Of a DNA stretch of 64,000 nt, positions 1 through 9,104 are shown one piece after another. This DNA comes from Pseudomonadales bacterium (GTDB lineage Bacteria > Pseudomonadota > Gammaproteobacteria > Pseudomonadales > Pseudohongiellaceae). The stretch lies in the NCBI GenBank assembly GCA_024234365.1, contig JACKOK010000003.1, positions 321,901 to 385,900 of the forward strand. Reading direction: 5' to 3'. The first letter of the stretch is position 1. The number at the start of each line of letters is the position of its first letter. The position numbers and the translations under genes were made by a program. The notes beneath the pieces were generated by a model. The model was not told where the DNA came from and ran no database searches. It worked only from the letters and a program-made list of their open reading frames with translations.

Positions 1-2136
1 TACATAGAAGTCAGACATGCGTTCACCCAGGAAGTCCAGTCCCTTGCGAATCTCGAACTCCACGCCCTGGTTGGTAGCGGACTTGGCATTGACATAGCTG
101 CGGGCGCTGTTGGCACCAGGCTGCACAACGGACTCGATGGGCGAGTCGAAATCCTTCATGAAATACCCGAGGGAGAGGCTGTCCGAACGGGAGAAATACC
201 ATTCCCAGCGCAGATCGTAGTTTTTGATGGACGCCACTTTCAGATTCGGGTTTCCCACGACCTCATAGCCCGTCAGCGGGTTGGTGAAGGTCGCTGGCGA
301 CAGCTCGCGGAAGTCCGGACGTGAGGTAGTCTCACTGTAACCGAGTCGGAACTGATGATTGCCGTTGATGTAGGTGGCGGTAATGCCGGGCAGCAGATCG
401 CTGGTGGCAAGATGGCCTTCAATGGCATCATCCGGGCGGAACAGGTCGAAGGTCTGCACGTTCTGGGTGTAGTCTTCCTGCCGCAGCCCCGCCAGAAGCT
501 GGAAACGGTCGGAGAAATTGATATCGGCCTGCAGGTAATAGGATTCCAGAGAGCGGGTTGCCGCATAGGTATCCGTGGGACGTGTGGTTTCGCGCAGCTC
601 GAAACCGGTGGGGCCAATATTTTCCGCCGCCAGAATCTGCGCCAGGGGCTGATTCAGGAAGCCCTCCCGGTTGACCACATCGCCGAGCTCAAAGAAGGTG
701 AAACGACGAATGCTGTAATCGCGATCGCTGTCCTGTTTGTCATAACCGGCGGACATGACAAGGGTGGAACCCAACGGGCCGTAGAAGACCATGTTGGCAT
801 CCATCGCGTAGTCATGGCTGATATCACTCAGCTCGCTGTAGCGACGTACGTTGCCGTCCGCACGAAGATTGAAGGTGGACACGCCGTCGATGTCATCGTA
901 GCGGTATTCGCGGGTGTCCGGCGCATTGCGGTCAGCCGTCGAGCGATTTGCACGCCAGGTGATGTTGAGTTCGTGAATATCCGGGAAATAGTGGTCGCCC
1001 TGGATCTGGTTGGAGATCAGCTCCCGTTCGATGTATTCGATCTGGGTAATGGTGCTGTCGAGCCGCTCATCCCCCCAGAAACCGACTTCCTGCCCGGCAA
1101 TATTGTCGGATTGGCGCAACAGAATATTCGTGGCGCTGATGCTGTGATTTTCATTGAACTCCAGATTGCTCGCAACAATGGAGCTGATATCCACATTGTT
1201 CTCTGTGCCATAGTAGGTGAACGCATCCTGTTGGACCAGTTCGTTTGCTCCGCCTACTTTATAGGAGTTACGTTCTATTTCCTGCTTGTTCCAGGAGTTC
1301 TTGTAATCCACCGCAGCCAGATAGTTGAAGCGGGTGCTGCCGATGTCGTGATAATTGCCAAGAGACACCGTGGCGCCGACATCCATCGGCACGGACTGTG
1401 TGCCGAGATCGTATTCAGGTTTCAGGCTCCTGCCGATCGCCTGCAGTTCCTCAGAGGTGTAACCTCCTGTGTTCAGGTAGGGGCTGCGACGCTGAAGGCG
1501 TTGGCCGTTTGCAGTAGCGTCCTTCAGCAGGCCCGGCATGCTGCGGGTGCCGTCATCGTAAGCGAGCCAGTCTTTTCCGCCCTCGTTTGCTTTTACACCC
1601 GTAGAAAAATTGCTGCCCTCGGTTCCTGCGATGGACGTGGCAATATTAAAGAAGAATTCGTCGCTGCTTTTCTTTGTGCGCATCTGCAACACCCCACCAC
1701 CGAATTCGCTGGGGAACTGTGCGGAATAGGTTTTCTGTACAACGACACTGTCCATGATGGCGTTGGGAAAAAGGTCGAGAGGCACTACCCGGTTCAGAGG
1801 TTCCGGGCTGGGCATGCTGGAGCCGTTCAGCAGGGCAGAGGAGTAACGTTCTCCGAGGCCGCGCACATAAACGTACTTGCCTCCAACAAGACTAAGACCC
1901 GCAACGCGTTTGAGTCCTTCTGCGATATTGGTATCCCCTGAGCGTGAAAACTCTTCATTAGACAACACACTGGAAAGTGCAGAAGTGTTGCGTTTTTCGT
2001 CCGGAACATAACGGCCGATAACGGAGATTTCTTCCACTTGCGGCCTGTCGACCGAAGTGGCAGAGGTGTCTTGTGCCAGCGATTGCGTGCTGAACAAAAC
2101 CATGGAAATCGCAGCAGGGAGCGCGCGTTTGATCAT
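1..2136 (-). CDS. TonB-dependent outer-membrane receptor (3' end cut by window edge)
   Basis: Outer-membrane active-transport receptor energised by TonB; the substrate cannot be told from sequence. The minus-strand frame is open from ATG at 2136 to base 1 (712 codons), so the end of the barrel lies outside the window. The start is followed by a Sec signal peptide (MIKRALPAAISMVLFSTQSLAQ). A plug domain follows at about residues 35-150, with VEEISVIGRYVPDEKR, the segment GDTNIAEGLKRVAGLSLVGG and VYVRGLGERYSSALLNG, typical of a plug without an STN signalling domain. The remainder is beta-barrel-like, rich in alternating aromatic residues. The ribosome site is weak (cgggcat about 10 nt upstream). 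It lies downstream of an exported beta-helix protein on the same strand, but a terminator separates them. A 528-codon open frame on the opposite strand is a shadow. Confidence 0.93.
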   Translation of the reverse strand, partial: MIKRALPAAISMVLFSTQSLAQDTSATSVDRPQVEEISVIGRYVPDEKRNTSALSSVLSNEEFSRSGDTNIAEGLKRVAGLSLVGGKYVYVRGLGERYSSALLNGSSMPSPEPLNRVVPLDLFPNAIMDSVVVQKTYSAQFPSEFGGGVLQMRTKKSSDEFFFNIATSIAGTEGSNFSTGVKANEGGKDWLAYDDGTRSMPGLLKDATANGQRLQRRSPYLNTGGYTSEELQAIGRSLKPEYDLGTQSVPMDVGATVSLGNYHDIGSTRFNYLAAVDYKNSWNKQEIERNSYKVGGANELVQQDAFTYYGTENNVDISSIVASNLEFNENHSISATNILLRQSDNIAGQEVGFWGDERLDSTITQIEYIERELISNQIQGDHYFPDIHELNITWRANRSTADRNAPDTREYRYDDIDGVSTFNLRADGNVRRYSELSDISHDYAMDANMVFYGPLGSTLVMSAGYDKQDSDRDYSIRRFTFFELGDVVNREGFLNQPLAQILAAENIGPTGFELRETTRPTDTYAATRSLESYYLQADINFSDRFQLLAGLRQEDYTQNVQTFDLFRPDDAIEGHLATSDLLPGITATYINGNHQFRLGYSETTSRPDFRELSPATFTNPLTGYEVVGNPNLKVASIKNYDLRWEWYFSRSDSLSLGYFMKDFDSPIESVVQPGANSARSYVNAKSATNQGVEFEIRKGLDFLGERMSDFYV

Positions 2137-2261
2137 AATAATATGCCCGAAAAGAGAGTGTGATCCGATAAGACAGCACTATTGTATGGGTGGAAAATGA
2201 CACTAATATTTCAGTTGGGTGAAAAGCGTCTGGCGGGTGAAAATATTTTTCAACAGAATAA

Positions 2262-2288
2262 AAAAAGGGCGCATGTGGCGCCCTTTTT
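2262..2288 (-). terminator. Rho-independent terminator after the beta-helix gene
   Basis: The stem GGGCGC (2267-2272) pairs with GCGCCC (2278-2283) around a 5-nt loop. It is flanked by an A-run on the left and a T-run on the right, so it can work on both strands. It lies 25 nt past the stop of the 2313-4088 gene and ahead of the TonB receptor, which suggests the two are at least partly separate transcription units. Confidence 0.8.
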
Positions 2289-2312
2289 CTTATCCTGCAT
2301 CGTTCGACTGTA

Positions 2313-4088
2313 TCAGTCCTGATAGACCCATCCTGCAGTCCAGTCGGAGGCAGCGTTTTTGACTGCGCCGATATAATCGGTCTGGTCAAAGAAGCTGTCT
2401 GTAAACGTTGCTGCCGGGCGGGCATTGATTGTCGGGCCGTTCACAACACCGTTCAGGTCTGCCGTGCCGGTAGCATTGCCGGTCTGGCCATCGAACCAGG
2501 AAGAAATCTTCCAGGGATCGGTGTCTGCTTCTGAAAACGCCTTGCTGCAGCCGAAGAGTGTGTTGTTCATGGTCAGCTCACCGCTCAGGGATGTGGCAGA
2601 GGAGCCCCCGTTGGTGAAGGTCGCATTGTCGTTGATGTCGATGCAGTAGCTGTCGAAGCTGGTGACAACAAAATTGGAGATGTTTGCACCGGTACCACGA
2701 CGCAGCTCCATGCCGCGGCCGCTGGCGCCTTTACCGATCATGGTGAAGTTGGCCAGTGTCGGCTTGGAACGTGGTGTGGAATCGTGAGCGAATTCATTGC
2801 TGTCCGCTTCGATGCCGCGGTCACCGTTACCGGCGCGCTGTTTGATGACGGCATGCTGCACCTTACCCTTGAAACCAAAGGTCCAGTCCAGGGAGTCGTC
2901 TTCATTGCTGCTCAGGAACAGGTGCTTGACGTTGACTGTACCGCCGAAAAATTCGACACCATCGTCGGAACTGCCATGTACCTGTACATAATCCACCTTA
3001 GTGCCGCTGCCGACTGCCTGGAAGGCGATGCCGTTCAGTTCGTTGGTTTCGGTGATGTTCTGCCCTGGGTATTTCACGATGACATAGTTCAGGGTGCCGC
3101 TGCTGTCTTCGGCATTGTTGCCACCATACTTGCCGGTGGAGCCTTCCCCTTCCAGTTCGCAAAGTGCGGTACCTGCGGCACAACCGTTAACCGGAGCATT
3201 CCCGTTGATGATCAGGCCACCCCAACGCCCGGTGGTGCTGGCAGTGGCATTGGCTTCGTCATCGTAGGTGAAGATGATTGGAGCGGCTTCGCTGCCCAGG
3301 GCTTCAATTTTTGAGCCACGGTTGATGACCAGGAAATTCAGGCCCACGGGGGCAATCACCTTAGTGCCAGCGTCAATGTTCAGGGTAGCGGAGTTGGTGT
3401 TGTCGCCGCCGATGAATACGGCGCCATTGAGCAGATAAACATTGTTGGCTGTCAGGTGTGTGTCACTGGAGATGGTACCTGTCAGGACGCAGACCGGCTT
3501 GCCTTCGTAGTTGCTGCCGCTGGACGCGGTGGTATTGGTCGGACAACCTGCTGCGGGAGTCGGTTTGATTTCAAGGCTGACGGGAGAGGAGGTGTAGGCC
3601 AGCGTGTTGATGTTGCCATCCGTGTAATAGCCCATGTACACGCGGAAGTTCAGACCGGACAGATTGGACTCGGAACCGATCAGATCGTTCAGCACCTCGA
3701 TCTTTTCCTGGGCTCCCAGCTTCTTGCTGGCGTAGGGTTTCAGGGTGGACACCTGACCGTCCCAGGGCAGGAAGAAGCCACCGGAAACTTTCTGGTAGAT
3801 GCCCATGCCCGGGATCTCTACCACAGCGACCAGGCTGCCATTTTTGCCGACATCTGCGCTGGCAACTTTCACCGTGCCCATGATGTCCACAGCGGCGCTG
3901 CTGGCGATACTGCTGGTATAAGAGGAACCGTTGTTGATTGTTGCTCCACCTGTGATGGTGGCAGTCGTGGCAGCACCATTGGCGGTGGCAACGCTCAGGG
4001 CGGGTTCCGCTGCCTGTGCCGTGAGGGCGGTGAATCCAAGGGTCGCCACGGCGACTGCACAGAAGAGAGATTTACGGTTGAAATTCAT
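2313..4088 (-). CDS. Exported right-handed beta-helix-like protein paired with a TonB receptor
   Basis: A 591-residue protein of unknown function. It starts with a clear signal peptide (MNFNRKSLFCAVAVATLGF, cleaved after AQA at about residue 27) and has a good SD (CAGGAG) before ATG 4088. From about residue 200 it has repeated short beta-strand rungs with Asn/Gly turns: LTANNVYLLNGAVFIGG, then WGGLIINGNAPVNG, then GVEFFGGTVNVKHLFLSSNEDD. This pattern is that of surface or secreted parallel beta-helix proteins common in Bacteroidetes and gammaproteobacteria, sometimes mislabelled multidrug transporter or kinase. Cys pairs around CPTNTT...PVCVL and NGCAAGTALCEL suggest disulfides. The gene sits directly upstream of a TonB receptor, so it may be a surface partner that captures a ligand; that is inference. 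I see no catalytic motif. Confidence 0.8.
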   Translation of the reverse strand: MNFNRKSLFCAVAVATLGFTALTAQAAEPALSVATANGAATTATITGGATINNGSSYTSSIASSAAVDIMGTVKVASADVGKNGSLVAVVEIPGMGIYQKVSGGFFLPWDGQVSTLKPYASKKLGAQEKIEVLNDLIGSESNLSGLNFRVYMGYYTDGNINTLAYTSSPVSLEIKPTPAAGCPTNTTASSGSNYEGKPVCVLTGTISSDTHLTANNVYLLNGAVFIGGDNTNSATLNIDAGTKVIAPVGLNFLVINRGSKIEALGSEAAPIIFTYDDEANATASTTGRWGGLIINGNAPVNGCAAGTALCELEGEGSTGKYGGNNAEDSSGTLNYVIVKYPGQNITETNELNGIAFQAVGSGTKVDYVQVHGSSDDGVEFFGGTVNVKHLFLSSNEDDSLDWTFGFKGKVQHAVIKQRAGNGDRGIEADSNEFAHDSTPRSKPTLANFTMIGKGASGRGMELRRGTGANISNFVVTSFDSYCIDINDNATFTNGGSSATSLSGELTMNNTLFGCSKAFSEADTDPWKISSWFDGQTGNATGTADLNGVVNGPTINARPAATFTDSFFDQTDYIGAVKNAASDWTAGWVYQD

Positions 4089-4476
4089 AAGGACTCCTGA
4101 GGTGTCGTCTCAGCCAGAGACGCTCGCGTTTAAATTTTGAACAGGGCCCATGCTAGCCGCGCAATATTGCAGTTGTGCGACAAGGAATTGACATATTTAT
4201 GACAGATCGGGATGCGTGAAAAATCGACAAAGGACGAGGAGAGTGGCGGGAAGAATTGCTGAATTTTCAAACATCTGTGCAAGCGGGAAGGCGAGATTGT
4301 GTCAGGATCAATCCCGTATTGATCAGTATTTTGTCATTTTGTCTTCGCATAATTCGATCTGCAGCACAAAAGCCGGAAAAACCTCCCGATCGTTGCAGGG
4401 AGGGCGTTTAACAACATGAAAGGTGCGTTATACTACCCGCGCTCGACAAACCATTGGTTACATCATAGGAGAGACC
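4089..4476. other. Divergent intergenic region, beta-helix gene / ompA
   Basis: About 390 bases without a convincing gene. The left part is AT-rich and should hold the promoter of the leftward beta-helix gene. The right end holds a candidate promoter for the OmpA gene. Short open frames here (for example 4216-4419) have no SD and no recognisable product, and I do not call them. Confidence 0.6.
4407..4434 (+). promoter_or_regulatory. Candidate sigma70 promoter of the OmpA gene
   Basis: A good -10 box TATACT (4429-4434) lies 16 nt after a moderate -35, TTTAAC (4407-4412). It is about 43 nt upstream of the ATG at 4477. Seen by eye only. Confidence 0.45.
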
Positions 4477-5505
4477 ATGAACAGAACATGTAAGACTGCA
4501 TTGAGCCTGTTGCTCGCCACAAGTGCGCTGACCGCAGCGTCCGGTGTTGCAGTCGCGGAGGAGGGCCAGTTCTACTTTGTGCCCAGCATTCAACGTATTG
4601 ATTTTGACAGTGGTCGCGGGCAGGACCGGGAAACCGGTTTCACTCTCGGCGCGGGCTACGATTTTACAAACAAGCTCAGTGGCGAAATCAATGTCTTTGA
4701 TATGGACCTCGACGGCGCTCCCGACGATGAAATCCGCCACTACCGTGCCGATCTGCTTTATTCCTTTGACAACAAGATCGGTTCGCTGACCCCCTTTATT
4801 GCAGGCGGGCTGGGCCACAGCCGTCTGTCCCAGAATGAAGAAACGGTGCTGGATGTTGCCGCCGGTCTGAAGTACCAGATCAACGACAGGGTCGAATGGC
4901 GTACTGCCGTGCGCAAGTATCTGGGCATGGATGAATCCTTCCATGACTACGCGCTGGAAACCGGCTTTGTATTCCGTCTGGGTGCTAAACCGGCTCCGGC
5001 TGCTCCGGCTCCGGAACCCGTTGCGGCGGCTCCGGTGGATTCCGATGGTGATGGTGTGCCCGACAGCCGTGATGCCTGCCCGGACACGCCCCGCACGCAT
5101 CGTGTGGACAGCCGTGGTTGTTCCATCGTCCTGGAAGAGGTTGCTCGCATCGACCTGACCGTGCAGTTCGACTTTGACCGCTCCGTGGTCAAACCGGAGT
5201 ACATGGCTGAGATTCGTGCGCTGGCTGATTTCATGAAAGCCAACACAGACGTTGCTGCCGTACTGGAAGGCCACACCGACTCCGTTGGTACAGAGGCCTA
5301 TAACCAGGCGCTGTCCATGCGTCGTGTGAACGCGGTTCGTCAAGTGCTGATCGACCAGTTCGGAATTGCTGCTTCCCGCATCCGTGTGGAAGGCCATGGC
5401 GAAACCCGTCCGCTTGCCAGCAATGACACGGCCGAAGGTCGTGCCCGTAACCGTCGTGTGCAGAGCGTGATTTCCACTACGCTGCAGCGTTACGAACAGC
5501 GCTAA
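4477..5505 (+). CDS. OmpA-family outer-membrane protein
   Basis: A 342-residue structural outer-membrane protein that should tie the outer membrane to peptidoglycan. The start ATG 4477 is preceded by AGGAGAG; an upstream in-frame codon at 4423 has no SD. Signal peptide MNRTCKTALSLLLATSALTA, cleaved near VAVAEE. Residues about 28-170 form an eight-strand barrel-like domain (GQFYFVPSIQRIDFDSG to FVFRLG). A Pro/Ala linker follows, then one thrombospondin-3-like Ca-binding repeat (DSDGDGVPDSRDACPDTP). The C-terminal OmpA domain runs from about 225 to 335, with VQFDFDRSVVKPEY, LEGHTDSVGTEAYNQALSMR and the peptidoglycan-binding NDTAEGRARNRRV. The gene is monocistronic: own promoter, strong terminator. 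The architecture resembles OprF/OmpA of Pseudomonas relatives. Confidence 0.93.
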   Translation: MNRTCKTALSLLLATSALTAASGVAVAEEGQFYFVPSIQRIDFDSGRGQDRETGFTLGAGYDFTNKLSGEINVFDMDLDGAPDDEIRHYRADLLYSFDNKIGSLTPFIAGGLGHSRLSQNEETVLDVAAGLKYQINDRVEWRTAVRKYLGMDESFHDYALETGFVFRLGAKPAPAAPAPEPVAAAPVDSDGDGVPDSRDACPDTPRTHRVDSRGCSIVLEEVARIDLTVQFDFDRSVVKPEYMAEIRALADFMKANTDVAAVLEGHTDSVGTEAYNQALSMRRVNAVRQVLIDQFGIAASRIRVEGHGETRPLASNDTAEGRARNRRVQSVISTTLQRYEQR

Positions 5506-5520
5506 TCGCTTGTCTGAGAA

Positions 5521-5555
5521 CCCCCTGTGGAGCATTGTCTCTGCAGGGGGTTTTT
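5521..5555 (+). terminator. Rho-independent terminator of the OmpA gene
   Basis: The stem CCCCCTG (5521-5527) pairs with CAGGGGG (5544-5550) and is followed by TTTTT, 16 nt after the OmpA stop. Confidence 0.88.
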
Positions 5556-5593
5556 ATTTTCCTTGCGTCTGCGACACAGACTCGCCTTTGGCC

Positions 5594-5599
5594 TATAAT
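5594..5599 (+). promoter_or_regulatory. Perfect -10 box (TATAAT) ahead of ubiC
   Basis: TATAAT at 5594-5599 lies in the short gap between the OmpA terminator and ubiC. No good -35 lies 16-18 nt upstream (gcgaca at 5571 is the best), so this is a partial promoter call. Confidence 0.4.
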
Positions 5600-5653
5600 C
5601 AGCGCCTCGAATCATTGTGCGAATTTTGACAATACATTGTCGTCAGGTGCTGC

Positions 5654-6196
5654 TTGCTCGTTGATCCCCGTTCATATCCCAGCCTGGATGATCGCTCTTT
5701 GCTGTGGCGACCGCAGGCCCAGGTACTGCCGCACCCGGATACCCAGGTAGCGTCCTGGCTGTTTGACCCGGACTCCCTGACCTACAGGCTGAAGCAGATG
5801 TGCCCGGGCCGCTTCAACGTACAGGTACTGCACGAGGGCTGGCAGCACAGCGGCACTCCTTCATTGCTGCAGTGCTTTCTGCCTCATGTGGCGCGGCAGC
5901 GGATGTGGTCACGCAAGGTCCTGCTGCGCTGTGGTGACACCCCTTGGGTGGCGGCTCATACCCTTATTCCGGTCAGCAGTATGGAGGGGCCGCTCAAGCG
6001 TCTGCGCACCCTGAACGATCGTCCGCTGGGCGAGTTTCTTTTTCAGGATCCCTTTCTTGTCCGCCAGCAGCTGGAAATTACCCGCTCAGGGGATTTCTGG
6101 GGGCGGCGTTCCCTGTTTTACTCCCATCATCGTCCTTTGCTGGTCGCCGAGTTTTTTCTGCCCGCACTTCTGGATGAAGACCGGCGACGCCTGTAG
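5654..6196 (+). CDS. ubiC: Chorismate--pyruvate lyase
   Basis: Converts chorismate to 4-hydroxybenzoate and pyruvate, the first committed step of ubiquinone synthesis, in the cytoplasm. 180 residues, close to the family's usual 165-185. Family features in order: the N-terminal SWLFDPDSLTYRLKQM-type segment, the central FNVQVLHEGWQ, a basic KVLLRCGDTPWVAAHTLIP (pocket Arg), LGEFLFQDPFLVRQQLEI, and a C-terminal WGRRSLFYSHHRPLLVAEFFLP containing the active-site Glu. The start is the TTG at 5654: no in-frame ATG lies near and a stop closes the frame at 5627. An ATT at 5636 is an alternative. UbiA does not follow, unlike E. coli; the next gene is a CoA-transferase. Confidence 0.9.
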   Translation: MLVDPRSYPSLDDRSLLWRPQAQVLPHPDTQVASWLFDPDSLTYRLKQMCPGRFNVQVLHEGWQHSGTPSLLQCFLPHVARQRMWSRKVLLRCGDTPWVAAHTLIPVSSMEGPLKRLRTLNDRPLGEFLFQDPFLVRQQLEITRSGDFWGRRSLFYSHHRPLLVAEFFLPALLDEDRRRL

Positions 6197-6272
6197 CCTG
6201 GGTTCCCCGTGTTGAATTGGGGCCGGGCGTGCATTACCCTCTGCGCCACTGTCTTGCCACAGAAGGTTGCAT

Positions 6273-7475
6273 ATGCAGAACAACCCTCCCTCCAGCGGAG
6301 CCCTGACGGGCACGCGGGTTCTTGATCTCTCCCGGGTACTGGGTGGGCCTTACTGTTCCCAGATACTGGCGGATCACGGGGCCGAGATCATCAAGGTCGA
6401 GCCTCCCAGGGGCGATGAAACCCGCGATTGGGGGCCGCCCTTTCACGAGGGGGATGCCGCCTATTACCTGGGTGTGAACCGCAATAAACGTTCCATTGGG
6501 CTGGATTTGGCCACGGAGGCCGGTCGTGAAGTGCTGCTGCAGCTGCTCGAGGGTGCCGATATTCTGCTGGAGAACTACAAGCCCGGTGCCATGGAGAAAT
6601 GGGGGCTGGCTTACGAGGTGCTGCGTGAGCGTTTTCCCCGCCTGATTCATTGCCGCATCAGCGGGTTTGGCTCAGACGGTCCGCTGGGCGGTTACCCCGG
6701 CTATGACGCCATCGTGCAGGCAATGGCCGGCTGGTTCAGCGTCAACGGAGAGAAGGGCAGTGCGCCGACGCGTCTGGGTATTGCCATGGTGGACATGGGA
6801 ACAGGCCTGTATACCGCCGTGGCCATTCTGATGGCAATGGCCGAGCGCAATCGCAGTGGGGAAGGGCAGTATATCGACATGACCCTGTACGACTGTGCCG
6901 TGGCCCTGATGCATCCCCATATTCCGAATTATCAGTATTCCGGTGAAATACCGGGCCCAACGGGGAACGCGCATCCGAATATCAGCCCCTACGATACCTT
7001 CAGAACCCGGACGGTAGATGTCTTTATTGGCGCGGGCAACAACGCGTCTTTTCACAAACTCTGTGAGCTTCTCGAATGTGTGGATCTCGTGCAGGATGCA
7101 CGGTTCAACAGCAACGCGGCGCGTGTGCACAATCGCGATGCCCTGAAGGTGGAGCTGGAAACCCGTCTCGTGCGTGTGGACGGTGAAAGCCTCTGTCATC
7201 AGTTGCTGGAAGCCGGTATCCCCGCCGGGCCGATCTATAACACAGCGCAGGTTGTGGCGCATCCGCATACCGGTTTCCGTGGCCTGAATCTCGAACAGGC
7301 TTGGTACCGGGGAATTGGCACACCCATTAAATTCTCCCGCTCACAGACGACACTCAGACATCTGCCGCCGCGTTTTGGTCAGCACAGCCGTGAGATTCTT
7401 GCCGAGGCGGGTTTGCCGCAGGAGCAGATCGAGGCCCTGCTGGCGGCGGGTGTGGTACTGGACAAGCGACGCTGA
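6273..7475 (+). CDS. Class III (CaiB/BaiF) CoA-transferase
   Basis: Family III enzymes move CoA from an acyl-CoA donor to a free carboxylic acid through a bound aspartyl-CoA intermediate. 400 residues, the standard length. Visible: N-terminal GALTGTRVLDLSRVLGGPYC, the FVK/IIKVEPPRGDETR substrate loop, NRNKRSIGLDLATEAGRE, ADILLENYKPGAMEKWG, the catalytic Asp segment (GIAMVDMGTGLYTAVAIL), and a C-terminal AGPIYNTAQVVAHPH. The start ATG 6273 has AGAAGG just upstream. The donor and acceptor cannot be read from sequence. It stands between ubiC and a convergent TPR gene, so context gives no substrate. A second, distinct member is at 21829-23019. Confidence 0.9.
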   Translation: MQNNPPSSGALTGTRVLDLSRVLGGPYCSQILADHGAEIIKVEPPRGDETRDWGPPFHEGDAAYYLGVNRNKRSIGLDLATEAGREVLLQLLEGADILLENYKPGAMEKWGLAYEVLRERFPRLIHCRISGFGSDGPLGGYPGYDAIVQAMAGWFSVNGEKGSAPTRLGIAMVDMGTGLYTAVAILMAMAERNRSGEGQYIDMTLYDCAVALMHPHIPNYQYSGEIPGPTGNAHPNISPYDTFRTRTVDVFIGAGNNASFHKLCELLECVDLVQDARFNSNAARVHNRDALKVELETRLVRVDGESLCHQLLEAGIPAGPIYNTAQVVAHPHTGFRGLNLEQAWYRGIGTPIKFSRSQTTLRHLPPRFGQHSREILAEAGLPQEQIEALLAAGVVLDKRR

Positions 7476-7478
7476 AGT

Positions 7479-8963
7479 TCAGTTGTAATCTGGGATGCGG
7501 ACGAGCAGTTGCGCATTTTCAGTGCGATGAGCATTGCCATCAATCAGGGCAGGCCGGAACTGCAGAATCTCCAGCAGCTTACGCACCTTGACCCGGTTGG
7601 GAGTGTCATCAGGTTCTATGGACACGATCTCGTGATGGCTGACCTGACCATTGCTGCGTACGGTAAAGCGGACTGTGGCGACAATTGTATTTTCGTCGTC
7701 CACGACTTCGCCCTCCAGCCCGGGGATGAATGTGGATACCAGGCTGTGCTCTCCCAGGTCAACAACGCCACTTGTAGTATCCCGTACGCAGGGGATATGG
7801 GCGTCCTGCACGCGGCTGTGAAACTGCTGGAGTGGCAGCAGTACCGGGCATTGTGTGAAGGCCGCCAGCTCTGCGGCCGGGATGTCTGCCTGGGCAAATT
7901 TCTCCAATGCTTCCCGGTAGTATGTCATGGCGGCTCCGATACTGGAGATGCCGCGTCTGACACCGGCAAAGTTCCCTTCGCGTTTCTCGAACTGCTGGCG
8001 CATCAGCACCGAATCGGCACGATACATCAGGGCCATTGCTTCCGCCTCCGTGTCTCCTGCTTCGGTATACAGTTCCTCAATCCGTTTCAGTTTGCTGATG
8101 TTGTCATCCATATTGTTCTTAAACGAACGCTCAATAACCGTGCTGGCACGAGAGCCGTATACTGCTTCGATATCTGCCGCGCTGGTCAATGGTAGATTGC
8201 TCAGCAGGCTGCCGGTGACCGGTCGCTCACGGATACCCTCGGTGAGCAGCATCAGATCCTGTGCTGTTTCACTGGTCAGCATAATGGCCAGCGCGATATA
8301 CAGATCCGACAGCGCCTGATCGTAGAGGTAGGGCGTGAGCTGCGGATTGTTCTCCCCTAAGTGTGCTTCCGCCAACTCGGCGGTGAGGCGATCGAGCCTG
8401 GCAAGTTCCACCAGGTGGTGTGCCTGACGTTCACGAATATCACTGCCCAATGAACGCAGGTGCCAGGTGCCCAGTTTGTGCAGACCCTGTAGGCGGGCCT
8501 CCATTTCGAGAGAGGTGTTGCGCTGGTAGAGCCAGCTCAGATACGCGAGCGAATCGTTGAGTTTTCCCCAGTCTCCCGTTTCTCCATGAATCTGCAGCAG
8601 GGATTCCACAACGGGGATCTGTTCGGCGGAATACAGGCCGAGATTGACGCGGTGTATCTGCAACTGTTGTTCCAACAGAATGGCGGCTTCTGCAGAATTG
8701 CCGGCCTCCTGGTAAACCCGGGCCAGGTTGGCAAGCGGAGACAGCAGGCGTTCATCGTAGGGGCCATGATCACTGGTCAGCTGCGCAATGCGTGATTGCA
8801 GCGTTTCCACCTGCTCAGTGTGCTGGATGGAACGGGAGAGGGAAGAGGCATCCTGAGGAAGATCCTGCGCCACAGCGTTTTTGCCGGTCAGCAAAAGCAG
8901 CAATGCCATGGCATAGCATGCGCTGCGGTGAGTATGCACAATGGTCTTCCAGCCATTTTTCAT
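7479..8963 (-). CDS. Exported TPR protein with a TonB-like C-terminal segment
   Basis: A 494-residue protein of unknown role. The start ATG 8963 has AAGGA seven nt upstream; an in-frame ATG at 8993 would add 10 residues before the signal peptide. Signal sequence HRSACYAMALLLLLTGKN is cleaved near VAQ, so it is periplasmic. Residues about 60-160 carry TPR-like helices (GPYDERLLSPLANLARVYQ, SAEAAILLEQQLQIHRVNLG) as found in tetratricopeptide proteins. The final ~100 residues (ENTIVATVRFTVRSNGQVSH, then VRKLLEILQFRPALIDG) resemble the TonB C-terminal fold, which in such proteins usually ends with a FxPAL-type motif. No transmembrane anchor follows the signal peptide. It converges on the CoA-transferase gene, with only 3 nt between the stops. 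Confidence 0.75.
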   Translation of the reverse strand: MKNGWKTIVHTHRSACYAMALLLLLTGKNAVAQDLPQDASSLSRSIQHTEQVETLQSRIAQLTSDHGPYDERLLSPLANLARVYQEAGNSAEAAILLEQQLQIHRVNLGLYSAEQIPVVESLLQIHGETGDWGKLNDSLAYLSWLYQRNTSLEMEARLQGLHKLGTWHLRSLGSDIRERQAHHLVELARLDRLTAELAEAHLGENNPQLTPYLYDQALSDLYIALAIMLTSETAQDLMLLTEGIRERPVTGSLLSNLPLTSAADIEAVYGSRASTVIERSFKNNMDDNISKLKRIEELYTEAGDTEAEAMALMYRADSVLMRQQFEKREGNFAGVRRGISSIGAAMTYYREALEKFAQADIPAAELAAFTQCPVLLPLQQFHSRVQDAHIPCVRDTTSGVVDLGEHSLVSTFIPGLEGEVVDDENTIVATVRFTVRSNGQVSHHEIVSIEPDDTPNRVKVRKLLEILQFRPALIDGNAHRTENAQLLVRIPDYN

Positions 8964-9033
8964 TTTCTTGTCCTTGCCGACGAAACGGACCATGGGGCGC
9001 CGCTACGCGCCATCGTCCTGATTAGGGCGAGTC

Positions 9034-9062
9034 TTGACACTGACAACTAGATCACATACAGT
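9034..9062 (+). promoter_or_regulatory. Strong sigma70 promoter for the short leader unit and aminotransferase
   Basis: Perfect -35 TTGACA (9034-9039), 17-nt spacer, -10 TACAGT (9057-9062). The expected start point is near 9069. It reads toward the mini-ORF at 9105 and the terminator at 9262. Confidence 0.7.
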
Positions 9063-9104
9063 CGCGCGCCTCAAGTCCCCCATTGTCTCGGGTATTGAAA
9101 AAAG

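Noticed and set aside
355..1941. 528-codon open frame on the plus strand
   Set aside because: Antisense to the TonB receptor; the minus frame has a signal peptide and plug motifs, and the plus frame has none. GC-rich shadow.
4408..5535. 375-codon open frame on the minus strand
   Set aside because: Antisense to the OmpA gene.
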